A stretch of DNA of 8,104 nt from Actinomycetota bacterium (GCA_947490605.1 CANLHE010000026.1:1-8104), one strand, 5' to 3'. Positions 1 through 7,483 are shown, counted from the stretch's first letter. The notes: generated by a model not told the origin, from the sequence alone. Made by a program: numbers and translations.

Positions 1-714
1 AATTCGAGCACCGTGGCCTAATCTTTCTGCGCCACAAATTTGAATAGCTTCCCAGATAGAAGGCAGTCCATATGCCTCACCGGCATGAATAGTGAAGTGA
101 GCGTTTTCTTTTCTTAAATATTCAAAAGTTTCTAGCTGATTTGTTGGTGGAAAACCATCCTCTGGGCCAGCAATATCAAAACCAACTACGCCTTTATTAT
201 GATACTTAACAACGGCTGCTGCCGCCTCTTGAGAGCGATTATTTTGTCTCATTCCACAAAGTAAAGATTCGACTCTAATGTTTTTGCCTTCACGAGCTGC
301 TTCTGCCATTCCTTGCTTATAACCTTCAGTAGTAGCTTCAACTACTTGATCAATTGATAAACCTTGTTCGGTAAATAGCTCTGGTGCTCCTCTAACCTCT
401 GCGTAGACAACGCCATCTCTAGCTAAATCAATTGCGCACTCTCGTGCTACTTGAATGATTGCTTCTTTGGTTTGCATCACTGCGATTGTGTGAGAAAAAG
501 TCTCTAGGTAGCGAACTAGTGAGTGAGAATTACAAGATTCTTCAAACCATTCTGCTAATTTCTTTGGATCTTCGGTGGGTAATTTTTTATAACTAATTTT
601 TTGGGCAATCTCAATAATTGTTTCAGGTCGTAATCCCCCATCTAAATGATCATGTAAAAGAGCCTTTGGAACTCTCTTAATCTGATCAGATGTTGGCGTA
701 TTTGTCAGCGACAC
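1..714 (-). CDS. add: Adenosine deaminase, N-terminal 238 codons (3' end cut by window edge)
   Basis: Cytoplasmic zinc enzyme that hydrolyses adenosine or deoxyadenosine to inosine or deoxyinosine plus ammonia. The reading frame runs open from a GTG at 714-712 to the window edge. Visible motifs are LHDHLDGGLRP (residues 20-30; H21 and H23 are metal ligands), YAEVRGAPELF in the middle, VGFDIAGPE (177-185), HAGE (210-213; H210 metal ligand, E213 catalytic) and RLGHGA (H234 catalytic). The later Asp-Asp metal site typical of the family, and roughly the last 100 residues, lie outside the window. The GTG start directly abuts the deoA stop (TAAGTG), with a GAGGGA ribosome site inside the last deoA codons, so this gene is probably translationally coupled to deoA. 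It is the most distal gene seen in the operon. An adenine deaminase is less likely, since the LHDHLDGG pattern is that of actinobacterial adenosine deaminases. Confidence 0.93.
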   Translation of the reverse strand, partial: MSLTNTPTSDQIKRVPKALLHDHLDGGLRPETIIEIAQKISYKKLPTEDPKKLAEWFEESCNSHSLVRYLETFSHTIAVMQTKEAIIQVARECAIDLARDGVVYAEVRGAPELFTEQGLSIDQVVEATTEGYKQGMAEAAREGKNIRVESLLCGMRQNNRSQEAAAAVVKYHNKGVVGFDIAGPEDGFPPTNQLETFEYLRKENAHFTIHAGEAYGLPSIWEAIQICGAERLGHGARI

Positions 715-2010
715 TTATCCCTCAATTCGTTCAATAACTAATGGTAATCGTTTAACTTGATCATCTTTACCACCAATTGAAAAGGCGCCAACTAATGCTT
801 CTTTTGCCCGATCAAATCTTGCAGATTCATCAGAGTGTAAAGTTAAAATTTTTTCGCCCTCTTTAACAATATCTCCAGGCTTTGCATGAATCTCAATACC
901 TGCCCCAAGTTGTAGTACTTCACCTTGTTTTTGTCGGCCAGCACCTAACCGCCATGCAGCTACTCCGACCTTCATTGCATCTAGAGTTAATAACTTTCCA
1001 GACGCACTTGCAGTAATTTCAATCTTTTCTTTTGCAACTGGAAGTGGTGCATCATTATCGCCGCCTTGTGCTTGGATCATTTTGCGCCATACATCCATCG
1101 CCATACCATTTTTTAATGCTGTTGCTGGGTCAACCTTTGGTTTGATGCCTACTGCATCTAACATTTCATTTGCAAGCAAAAGCGTTAGTTCAACAACATC
1201 GCTAGGGCCACCACCAGATAGAACTTCCAGGGTTTCTCTTATTTCTAGTGCATTTCCAGCAGTTAATCCCAAGGGTACATCCATTGCTGTTACTAACGCC
1301 CGAGTTGTAACTCCAGCACGCTTTCCTAAATCAACCATGGTTCGAGCAAGCAGTGCCGCATCCTTTGGATCGCTCATAAATGCACCAGAGCCAGTTTTTA
1401 CATCAAGTACTAATGCACTTGTTCCTTCAGCGATCTTTTTACTCATGATTGATGATGCAATTAGCGGAATTGCTTGCACAGTTCCAGTCACATCTCGAAG
1501 TGCATATAGTTTTTTATCAGCAGGTGCAAGGCCTGCACCAGCTGCACAAATTACTGCGCCACAATCTTGCAATACTTTTAACATTTCATTATTAGATAAG
1601 GATGCTCGCCAGCCTTTTATCGATTCCAACTTATCAAGTGTTCCGCCGGTGTGACCCAAGCCGCGACCGGAAAGTTGTGGAACGGCGGCACCACATGCAG
1701 CAACTAAAGGAGCAAGAGGTAAAGTTATTTTGTCGCCAACACCACCAGTTGAATGCTTATCTACTGTTGGGCGATCCAACATTGACCAATTCATTCGCTC
1801 ACCACTTGCAATCATCGCATCAGTCCAGCGTGAGATCTCTCGGTTATTCATGCCATTTAAAAGAATTGCCATTAACAACGCTGACATTTGTTCATCCGCG
1901 ATTACACCACGGGTATATGCATCAATTGTCCAGTCGATTTGCTCATTACTTAATTCTTGTTTGTCACGCTTTGCTGAAATTATTTCTACTGCCGCATATC
2001 TTTCACTCAT
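715..2010 (-). CDS. deoA: Thymidine phosphorylase / pyrimidine-nucleoside phosphorylase
   Basis: Cytoplasmic enzyme that splits thymidine, deoxyuridine and possibly uridine with phosphate, giving the free base and (deoxy)ribose-1-phosphate. The 431-residue length is normal for the family. Seen in order: an N-terminal helical domain (about 1-75), VDKHSTGGVGDK (83-94, phosphate site), the family signature SGRGLGHTGGTLDKLE (114-129), R172 with S187 and K191 at the pyrimidine site (RDVTGTVQAIP and SSIMSKK), KTGSGAFM (205-212), GNALEIRETLEVLSGGGP (252-269) and a C-terminal PYNP domain (about 345-420). All expected active-site residues are present. The ATG at 2010 directly follows the cdd stop (TAAATG), with AGAGGA (2021-2026) 10 bases upstream. 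Sequence alone does not separate a thymidine-specific enzyme (EC 2.4.2.4) from one that also takes uridine (EC 2.4.2.2); the adjoining cytidine deaminase makes broad use plausible. Confidence 0.95.
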   Translation of the reverse strand: MSERYAAVEIISAKRDKQELSNEQIDWTIDAYTRGVIADEQMSALLMAILLNGMNNREISRWTDAMIASGERMNWSMLDRPTVDKHSTGGVGDKITLPLAPLVAACGAAVPQLSGRGLGHTGGTLDKLESIKGWRASLSNNEMLKVLQDCGAVICAAGAGLAPADKKLYALRDVTGTVQAIPLIASSIMSKKIAEGTSALVLDVKTGSGAFMSDPKDAALLARTMVDLGKRAGVTTRALVTAMDVPLGLTAGNALEIRETLEVLSGGGPSDVVELTLLLANEMLDAVGIKPKVDPATALKNGMAMDVWRKMIQAQGGDNDAPLPVAKEKIEITASASGKLLTLDAMKVGVAAWRLGAGRQKQGEVLQLGAGIEIHAKPGDIVKEGEKILTLHSDESARFDRAKEALVGAFSIGGKDDQVKRLPLVIERIEG

Positions 2011-2397
2011 TTATTTAAGATCCTCTGGACCAAAGGCCCAAGGAAGCAAGGTCGAAAATGGTTTTGGACCCTCTGGTGTCATGAATAACATCTCGTTACC
2101 ACCATGTTCAAACAACAATTGGCGACATCTTCCACATGGAGATAAGTACTCTCCATTGCCATCAACACAAACAACTGCAATTAATCTTCCGCCGCCGGTT
2201 GCAGTTAAAGATGAAACTAATCCGCACTCAGCACATAAGCCAACGCCATAGCTTGCATTCTCACTGTTGCAACCAACTACAACTCTGCCATCAGATACTA
2301 AACCAGCAACTCCAACTTTAAATTTTGAGTATGGCGCATAAGCATTTTTCATTACATCTTTTGCCGCCTGGTGAAGCTGATCCCAATTGATTTCCAT
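2011..2397 (-). CDS. cdd: Cytidine deaminase
   Basis: Small zinc enzyme that deaminates cytidine and deoxycytidine to uridine and deoxyuridine. At 128 residues it has the length of the homotetrameric short class. Motifs: AYAPYSKFKVG (19-29), the substrate-binding GCNSENASYG (42-51), LCAEC (54-58; zinc ligand C55 and catalytic E57) and PCGRCRQ (87-93; zinc ligands C88 and C91). Three Cys zinc ligands plus the CAE glutamate define the tetrameric type; the CAECGLVSSL form resembles actinobacterial members. The start at 2397 is supported by an AGGAG (2407-2411) nine bases upstream, the clearest ribosome site in the distal half of the operon. It lies 25 bases after the nupQ stop and directly abuts deoA. 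It feeds uridine and deoxyuridine to DeoA. Confidence 0.96.
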   Translation of the reverse strand: MEINWDQLHQAAKDVMKNAYAPYSKFKVGVAGLVSDGRVVVGCNSENASYGVGLCAECGLVSSLTATGGGRLIAVVCVDGNGEYLSPCGRCRQLLFEHGGNEMLFMTPEGPKPFSTLLPWAFGPEDLK

Positions 2398-2422
2398 GGG
2401 GTAATTCTCCTACGAAAACTAA

Positions 2423-3679
2423 CTATTTATTACCGCGTGAGTATGGGATTCCATCTGCTGCCGGAGCCCTTACTCGCCCGACTACGCCTGATACTGCAAT
2501 AATTGTCGCTACATAAGGAATCATTAACATAAATTCAGATGGGATTGATACTCCAATAATTGAAAGATTTCCCTGCAAACTAGTAGTAAAACCAAAGAAT
2601 AAAGCCGCGGTCACCGCGCCTCTCGGTGTCCATTTACCGAAAATTAAACAGGCTAAAGCAATAAAACCTGCTCCAGCAGTCATCTCTTTAGTGAAACTTC
2701 CAACTGCCCCTAGCGTGAAATATGATCCACCAATTCCAGCTACCAGACCAGCAAGTAGAACATTCTTATATCGAAGGCGATTAACATCAATACCGACACT
2801 GTCTGCAGCAATAGGAAGTTCGCCAATAGCTCTAGTCCTTAGTCCCCAACGTGTCTTAAAGAGTGAGAATTGAATAATTGCGACAATTAAATACATTAAA
2901 TAAACCACGATTGTCTGATTAAAAAATACAGGGCCAATAATTGGTAACTGTGAAAATATTGGAATAGAAATCCGCTTAAATGTTGGTCCTACATTCCAAG
3001 TATCTCCATAAGGAACTAGCAACTTGGAATAAATGTATCCGGTTATTCCTATCACAAGAACATTCAATACAAATCCTAAAATAACTTGATCAACCTGATA
3101 CTTAATTGCAAAAAATGCAAGTAAGAGCGAAACTAATGCTCCTGCAATTGGCGCAAATAACAGGCCAATAATTACACTGTGGCTTACACTAGCGACCATT
3201 GCTGATACACATGCAGCAAACAGTAATTGGCCTTCAATAGCAATATTAATTACTCCAGATTTTTCACAAAGTAATCCTGACATTGAACCAAAAATTAATG
3301 GAACTGAAAACATAACAGCGCCTTGTAATATCCCAGTAAATGGGACAAATTTTCCGCTTGCTGTCCAGCAGAGGAAAGCTAAGATACTTCCAAAACCAAA
3401 GATAAAACTTCCAAGCAATATATTCTTACTCCTTGTAAATTGAAGATAAGAAATTCCAATTCCTATTAGGGAAATTAGCAAAAATATCGCAGCACCAGAT
3501 TTAGAGCTAACCTGCCATTCATTAAATAAATGCCATTCCTTATCGACAATGAAGCCAAAAGTAATATCTTCTACTCGGTTTGATTTTAGATAAAAGACAA
3601 TTGTAAATACACAAAACAATATCAACATTGCAATAATTCCACGTTTTTGGCGTACTTGATTTGCGCTTAGGATGTTCAT
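2423..3679 (-). CDS. nupQ: Nucleoside ABC importer, membrane permease 2 (NupQ-type)
   Basis: Integral membrane permease of the BPD_transp_2 family, one of two that form the channel of a nucleoside importer with the gene ending at 3679. Family motifs seen are SGVINIAIEGQ (141-151), YQVDQVILGFVLN (194-206), RAIGELPIAADSVGID, LAGLVAGIGGSY, and GAGFIALACLIFGKW near the C-terminus. The protein is highly hydrophobic with about ten membrane segments. I chose the ATG at 3679-3677 (418 residues), whose A is shared with the nupP stop (TGATG); a TTG at 3691 would add only MERL and lies further inside nupP. There is only a weak ribosome site, so translation is probably coupled to nupP. The roughly 120 residues before the conserved core, with extra membrane helices, make it longer than the roughly 320-residue Bacillus NupQ. 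The symbol is by analogy with B. subtilis nupNOPQ. Confidence 0.9.
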   Translation of the reverse strand: MNILSANQVRQKRGIIAMLILFCVFTIVFYLKSNRVEDITFGFIVDKEWHLFNEWQVSSKSGAAIFLLISLIGIGISYLQFTRSKNILLGSFIFGFGSILAFLCWTASGKFVPFTGILQGAVMFSVPLIFGSMSGLLCEKSGVINIAIEGQLLFAACVSAMVASVSHSVIIGLLFAPIAGALVSLLLAFFAIKYQVDQVILGFVLNVLVIGITGYIYSKLLVPYGDTWNVGPTFKRISIPIFSQLPIIGPVFFNQTIVVYLMYLIVAIIQFSLFKTRWGLRTRAIGELPIAADSVGIDVNRLRYKNVLLAGLVAGIGGSYFTLGAVGSFTKEMTAGAGFIALACLIFGKWTPRGAVTAALFFGFTTSLQGNLSIIGVSIPSEFMLMIPYVATIIAVSGVVGRVRAPAADGIPYSRGNK

Positions 3680-4851
3680 CAGCCGTTCCAACCCTTAGCA
3701 GCAATCGACTTATCTGAAACGTCTTTTTTGATTCGGAAAATAAATTTCACTAGTGCCGGTGTGGCAATGAATAGAACTATTAGAGCTTGAATGACTTGCA
3801 CAATTTCAAATGGAGTCCCAGTGACTGAGAGCAGGTTTAATCCACTGGTTTGTAATGCTCCAAATAGAAATGCAGCTAAGACAGTACCGAGTACCGTTGC
3901 CCTTCCTAATAAGGCAACCGTAATTGCATCGAATCCGTAACTGCCGCCAATATCTGCACTTAAGGCATGATTTGCACCCAATAATTGAACTGCGCCCCCA
4001 AGACCTGCAAGTGCACCGCATATAAACATAGTTGCAAATGTTACAAAACCAGTAGAAATTCCCGCCGTTTTTGCGGCATTTGAATTAGCTCCAACCGCTC
4101 TAAACTTAAATCCTAACGTACTTTTATTTAACAACCACCAAATAACAGCTGCAGTAATAAGTGCTATAAAAATACCCAAATGAATTCTTAAATCTTCGCC
4201 AAGAAATAATGGAAGTTGGGCGCTGGGTCTAACTTCAGGAGCAATTGGATTAATGCTATCCGGCCTTAAGAAAGTTTTAGTTTTTAGAATCCATAAAAGA
4301 AAAAAAGAGGCAATATAATTCAGCATAATGGTGACAATAACTTCATGCGCGCCAGTTTTAGCTTTAAGAAGACCAACAATTCCACCATATACTCCAGCAG
4401 CAATCATTGCGGCGATAAGAGCCAGAGAAACATGTAGTACAGGTGAGAACTCAAATTTAAATCCAACATAGGATGCTGCGATAGCGCCAAAAATGAATTG
4501 GCCTTGTGCGCCGATATTAAACAAGCCGGATTTAAATGCAAGTGCTACGGCTAGCCCAGCAAGAATTAAAGGTGTTGCATTTACTACAGTATCGGAGAGT
4601 GGATAAAATCCTCTAAAGAATGATTCCCCTCTTGCTAGATTTACATCATAAATTGAACCTTGGAAAATAGCCAAATATGAATTACCAATTTTTGCACCAA
4701 ATGATGTAAGAAACTTACCCGGTGATTTAATGTTTGCTATTACTTCAGAATCTGAAAGTGCAATAATAATTCCACCAATGAAAAAAGCAAAAATAAAGGC
4801 TAGGAACGGTAGCAGTGCCGCCTTTCGAAATGATTCAAGTCTTTTAAGCAT
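3679..4851 (-). CDS. nupP: Nucleoside ABC importer, membrane permease 1 (NupP-type)
   Basis: Second membrane permease of the importer, 390 residues, BPD_transp_2 family. The N-terminus has a short basic stretch (MLKRLESFRK) followed by a membrane helix (about 11-32) and an outside loop of some 55 residues. Next comes the conserved core: ATPLILAGLAVALAFKSG, FNIGAQGQ (111-118), LKAKTGAHEVIVTIMLNYI (162-180, the likely contact region for the ATPase) and FRAVGANSNAAKTAGI further on. The C-terminal tail is positively charged, as expected on the inside. The start at 4851 overlaps the ATPase stop by one base (TAATG), with GGAG (4859-4862) seven bases upstream. The gene order binding protein, ATPase, this permease, NupQ is that of B. 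subtilis nupNOPQ (yufNOPQ), which supports nucleoside rather than sugar transport. Confidence 0.9.
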   Translation of the reverse strand: MLKRLESFRKAALLPFLAFIFAFFIGGIIIALSDSEVIANIKSPGKFLTSFGAKIGNSYLAIFQGSIYDVNLARGESFFRGFYPLSDTVVNATPLILAGLAVALAFKSGLFNIGAQGQFIFGAIAASYVGFKFEFSPVLHVSLALIAAMIAAGVYGGIVGLLKAKTGAHEVIVTIMLNYIASFFLLWILKTKTFLRPDSINPIAPEVRPSAQLPLFLGEDLRIHLGIFIALITAAVIWWLLNKSTLGFKFRAVGANSNAAKTAGISTGFVTFATMFICGALAGLGGAVQLLGANHALSADIGGSYGFDAITVALLGRATVLGTVLAAFLFGALQTSGLNLLSVTGTPFEIVQVIQALIVLFIATPALVKFIFRIKKDVSDKSIAAKGWNG

Positions 4852-6344
4852 TATTTAACTCCAGCCATCATTAGTCCTAATTTCTCACGAGTGACTGATG
4901 GCTCAACAATTCCTAAGATTTCGCCACGATAGATCACTGCAATTCGGTCTGCAAGCGCGATCACTTCATCTAGTTCAGTACTTATAAGTAAAATTGCCCG
5001 TCCAGATGCGCGCTCTGCAAGAAGTCTTTCATGCACAAATTCAATTGAACCAACATCTAATCCTCGAGTTGGTTGGGATGCAACAACAATTCTCACATCT
5101 CTTGACAACTCTCGAGCGAGTACCACCTTCTGTTTATTTCCACCTGATAGAGAACTGGCACTGTCCTCAATACTCTGAGTTCTTATATCAAACTCTTTTA
5201 CTCTTTCTGTTGCGTTATCAACAATAGCGCCCTTGGAAAGTTGGCCCAATTTAGCAAATGGCTCAATGTCATGACTGTTGAGAATTAAATTTTCAGCTAT
5301 AGAAAAACTTCCAATAAGACCATCTAATTCACGAGACTCAGGAATAAATGCAATTCCAGATTTGATGCTTTCGTGAACGGTGTTACCAAGAATTTCAGTA
5401 CCATCAACCATTATCGAACCTGTTACATGAGCTTCTAAGTTCATAATTGATCTAGCGATCTCACTTTGACCATTGCCTTGAACTCCAGCAATAGCAAGGA
5501 TCTCACCTGATTTAATATCAAAAGAAAGATTTGAAACGATCGCTCTTCCAGACCCATCATAGATATTTAAATCAGCTATTTTTAAAATAGTCGCACCAAG
5601 GGAACTATTTTCTTTATCAACTTCTAAATCAACAGCTCGTCCTACCATTAAACTTGCTAACTCTTCTTGGGAAGTAGATGGATTCACACTGCCAACTACT
5701 TTTCCTCTTCTAATAACGGTAATCTGATCTGCAACTGCCTTTACTTCACGAAGTTTATGGGTAATAAAAATTATAGAAGTTCCTTTAGATTTTAACACCC
5801 TCATCATATTTAGCAATTCATCAGTCTCTTGTGGAGTTAAAACCGCAGTTGGTTCATCTAGGATTAAAACTTTAGCGTCATACATAAGAGCTCTGATTAT
5901 TTCTACCCTTTGCTGCACACCAACTGGCAAATTTTCAATTAATGCATCAGGATCAATTTCAAACTTGAACTCATCAGATATCTTCTTTATTTTAGTTTTT
6001 GCATCAGTAAGAGTTAACACTCCACGCTGGCTTTGTTCATGGCCTAATACGATATTTTCAGCCACTGTAAAAACGGGGACCAACATAAAGTGTTGGTGAA
6101 CCATACCGATTCCGACCGCAAGGGCATCTGCGGGTGAGTTAATCTCAACTTTTTTTCCATCAATTAATATCTCGCCAGAATCTGCGGGCAACAATCCATA
6201 AACAATATTCATTAAAGTGGACTTGCCGGCACCATTCTCGCCAAGTATCGCAAGAATTTCACTGTTATTTACTTTTAAATTAATTGAGTCATTAGCAACT
6301 AAAGCACCAAATTTCTTGGTGATTCCTTTAATCTCTAGGGACAT
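4851..6344 (-). CDS. nupO: Nucleoside ABC importer, double ATPase subunit (NupO-type)
   Basis: Peripheral ATPase with two fused nucleotide-binding domains (497 residues) that drives the NupP/NupQ permeases. Domain 1: Walker A GENGAGKST (35-43), Q-loop around HQHFM, signature LPVGVQQRVEI (139-149), Walker B VLILDEPTAVLT (159-170) and switch histidine H196. Domain 2: degenerate Walker A GVQGNGQSE (287-295, Lys replaced by Gln), canonical signature LSGGNKQK (399-406), degenerate Walker B ASQPTRGLD (422-430) and no switch His (STELDE). One competent ATP site, Walker A/B of domain 1 facing the LSGG of domain 2, is thus expected. This asymmetry and the ASQPTRGLDVGSIEFVHERL stretch are typical of the BMP/nucleoside branch, which is related to the RbsA-type sugar ATPases. 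The start at 6344 lies 28 bases after the upstream stem-loop; the ribosome site AAGGA (6359-6363) is rather distant (14 bases), hinting at modest translation. Confidence 0.94.
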   Translation of the reverse strand: MSLEIKGITKKFGALVANDSINLKVNNSEILAILGENGAGKSTLMNIVYGLLPADSGEILIDGKKVEINSPADALAVGIGMVHQHFMLVPVFTVAENIVLGHEQSQRGVLTLTDAKTKIKKISDEFKFEIDPDALIENLPVGVQQRVEIIRALMYDAKVLILDEPTAVLTPQETDELLNMMRVLKSKGTSIIFITHKLREVKAVADQITVIRRGKVVGSVNPSTSQEELASLMVGRAVDLEVDKENSSLGATILKIADLNIYDGSGRAIVSNLSFDIKSGEILAIAGVQGNGQSEIARSIMNLEAHVTGSIMVDGTEILGNTVHESIKSGIAFIPESRELDGLIGSFSIAENLILNSHDIEPFAKLGQLSKGAIVDNATERVKEFDIRTQSIEDSASSLSGGNKQKVVLARELSRDVRIVVASQPTRGLDVGSIEFVHERLLAERASGRAILLISTELDEVIALADRIAVIYRGEILGIVEPSVTREKLGLMMAGVK

Positions 6345-6371
6345 TTTGCAACTTTCTTTCCTTGAATTAAA

Positions 6372-6416
6372 TTAAAACTCTGGATGGGTTAATAACTAAC
6401 TCATCCAGAGTTTTAA
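6372..6416 (-). terminator. Stem-loop after the binding-protein gene: intrinsic terminator or attenuator inside the operon
   Basis: A nearly perfect inverted repeat: arms 6372-6390 and 6398-6416 (19 bases each) around a 7-base loop. In the minus-strand transcript the outer 15 base pairs (TTAAAACTCTGGATG with CATCCAGAGTTTTAA) are perfect, then comes one A-C mismatch and three more pairs. The 3' arm ends in an interrupted T run (GAGTTTTAATTTAATTC), and the paired A-tract in the 5' arm is typical of intrinsic terminators. It begins 20 bases after the binding-protein stop and ends 27 bases before the ATPase start. Because the T run is broken by AA, read-through is likely. The inferred role is to lower expression of the transporter and enzyme genes relative to the binding protein, and possibly to stabilise the upstream mRNA end. 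Confidence 0.8.
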
Positions 6417-6436
6417 CTATCTACTCTAACTAATTG

Positions 6437-7465
6437 CTACTTTATTGAAATTATTCCATTTGCGATGTCACTTTGTAGATCAGCAACTTCAGATTGTAGG
6501 TCCTTTGAGATAAGAGTTGATTTGAATTTTCCGTATAGAGGAGAAATTCCTACACCCTTATTCTTTAGAGTTCCTACATAAACAGAGTTGTTGAATGTGC
6601 CATCGTAAACAGACTTGATAGCTAACTCAACGCTGCCTTGTAGTCCTTTAAGAACTGAAAGCATTACAACTGAGTCATATTTAGGTGCAGCCAAGTGACC
6701 ATCTGCATCTACCCATAGAGCCACTGACTTCTTACTTACAAGTGAGTTCTCGACAGTTCCTACAACAAGTGATCCGCCAACTGGGAAAATCACATCTGCT
6801 TTTTGTGCCTCAAAGGCAACTGAAAGTTCTTTTGCCTTAACTTGGTCTGAGAAGTTACCAACGAAAGTTCCGTCTTTCTTGGCTATATCCCAACCAAGAA
6901 CCTTTACAGTCTTACCTTTAACATCGTTGTAATACTTAACGCCTCTTGCAAATCCATCCATAAAGATTGTTACGGTTGGATATGGTGCACCACCGTAAGT
7001 AGCTACTACGCCAGTCTTTGAATACCCAGCTGCCATATATCCGGCAAGGAATGAGTTTTCATCTGTGTTGTAGGTTAGGCCCTTAACATTTGCTCCGCCT
7101 GAAGGAAAATCAACCATAATATATTTGATTCCAGGGTTTGCCTTAGCTGAAAGAGTAACTGCATCACCAAGAGCGTAACCAACTCCAACAATAACTGTGC
7201 ACTTCTTATCTACGAACTTCTTTACGTTCTCATCGTATGACTTACCTGCTGGTAAATACTCAACAGATGATGCGTAACCCTTGGCTTTAGCTGATTTTGC
7301 ACCAGCATATGAAAGTTCGTTAAATGATTTGTCGTTGATTCCGCCAGTATCTAGCGCAACGCAAACTTTCTGCTTTTTTCCTGCCGCGTTTGCCGGAGCA
7401 ACTGCAACAGTTGTTAATAATGATGCAGCTGCGATAGCTACAACTACTTTGTATGATTTTTTCAA
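6437..7465 (-). CDS. nupN: BMP/PnrA-family nucleoside-binding protein of the ABC importer
   Basis: Extracytoplasmic substrate-binding protein (342 residues with my start) that captures nucleosides for NupOPQ. A Sec signal peptide is clear: MKKSYK, a hydrophobic core (V7-A23) and an ANA|A type cleavage site near A27. There is no lipobox cysteine, unlike most BMP proteins of Gram-positives. Mature motifs: KVCVALDTGGINDKSFNE (33-50, family signature), VGVGYALGDAV (93-103), NTDENSFLAGYMAAG (133-147), GGAPYPTV...FMDGFARG (158-175), PVGGS (228-232), WVDADGH (251-257) and K273 in SVLKG, all matching the PnrA/Med fold. The TTG at 7465-7463 is preferred because GGGAGGG (7469-7475) precedes it and the signal peptide then starts with MKK; a TTG at 7477 would sit upstream of that ribosome site. 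It is first in the operon, separated from the ATPase gene by a stem-loop. Which nucleosides it binds cannot be read from sequence. Confidence 0.92.
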   Translation of the reverse strand: MKKSYKVVVAIAAASLLTTVAVAPANAAGKKQKVCVALDTGGINDKSFNELSYAGAKSAKAKGYASSVEYLPAGKSYDENVKKFVDKKCTVIVGVGYALGDAVTLSAKANPGIKYIMVDFPSGGANVKGLTYNTDENSFLAGYMAAGYSKTGVVATYGGAPYPTVTIFMDGFARGVKYYNDVKGKTVKVLGWDIAKKDGTFVGNFSDQVKAKELSVAFEAQKADVIFPVGGSLVVGTVENSLVSKKSVALWVDADGHLAAPKYDSVVMLSVLKGLQGSVELAIKSVYDGTFNNSVYVGTLKNKGVGISPLYGKFKSTLISKDLQSEVADLQSDIANGIISIK

Positions 7466-7468
7466 AAT

Positions 7469-7475
7469 CCCTCCC
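7469..7475 (-). promoter_or_regulatory. Strong ribosome binding site of the binding-protein gene
   Basis: GGGAGGG in the minus strand, followed by ATT and the TTG start at 7465. The spacing from the GGAGG core is short (four bases), but no ATG or GTG lies in frame nearby and the signal peptide begins at this TTG. It is the strongest Shine-Dalgarno match in the window, consistent with the need for abundant binding protein. Confidence 0.7.
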
Positions 7476-7483
7476 AAGGACTA

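Noticed and set aside
1082..2251. Long plus-strand open frames opposite deoA and cdd (1082-1654, 1602-2018, 1730-2251)
   Set aside because: They lie antisense to two genes with complete catalytic motifs, show no recognisable motifs, and overlap one another; they are shadow frames.
3677..3691. TTG at 3691 as start of the NupQ-type permease
   Set aside because: It would add only four residues and lengthen the overlap with nupP; the ATG in TGATG at 3679 matches the TAATG coupling style of the neighbouring junction.
4851..6344. Degenerate Walker A, Walker B and missing switch His in the second ATPase domain as a sign of decay
   Set aside because: The same asymmetry (GNGQSE, ASQPTRGLD) is normal for double ATPases of BMP/nucleoside importers; the frame is intact.
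7466..7477. TTG at 7477 as start of the binding protein
   Set aside because: It lies upstream of the GGGAGGG ribosome site and would put Gly-Gly before the basic residues of the signal peptide; the TTG at 7465 fits better.
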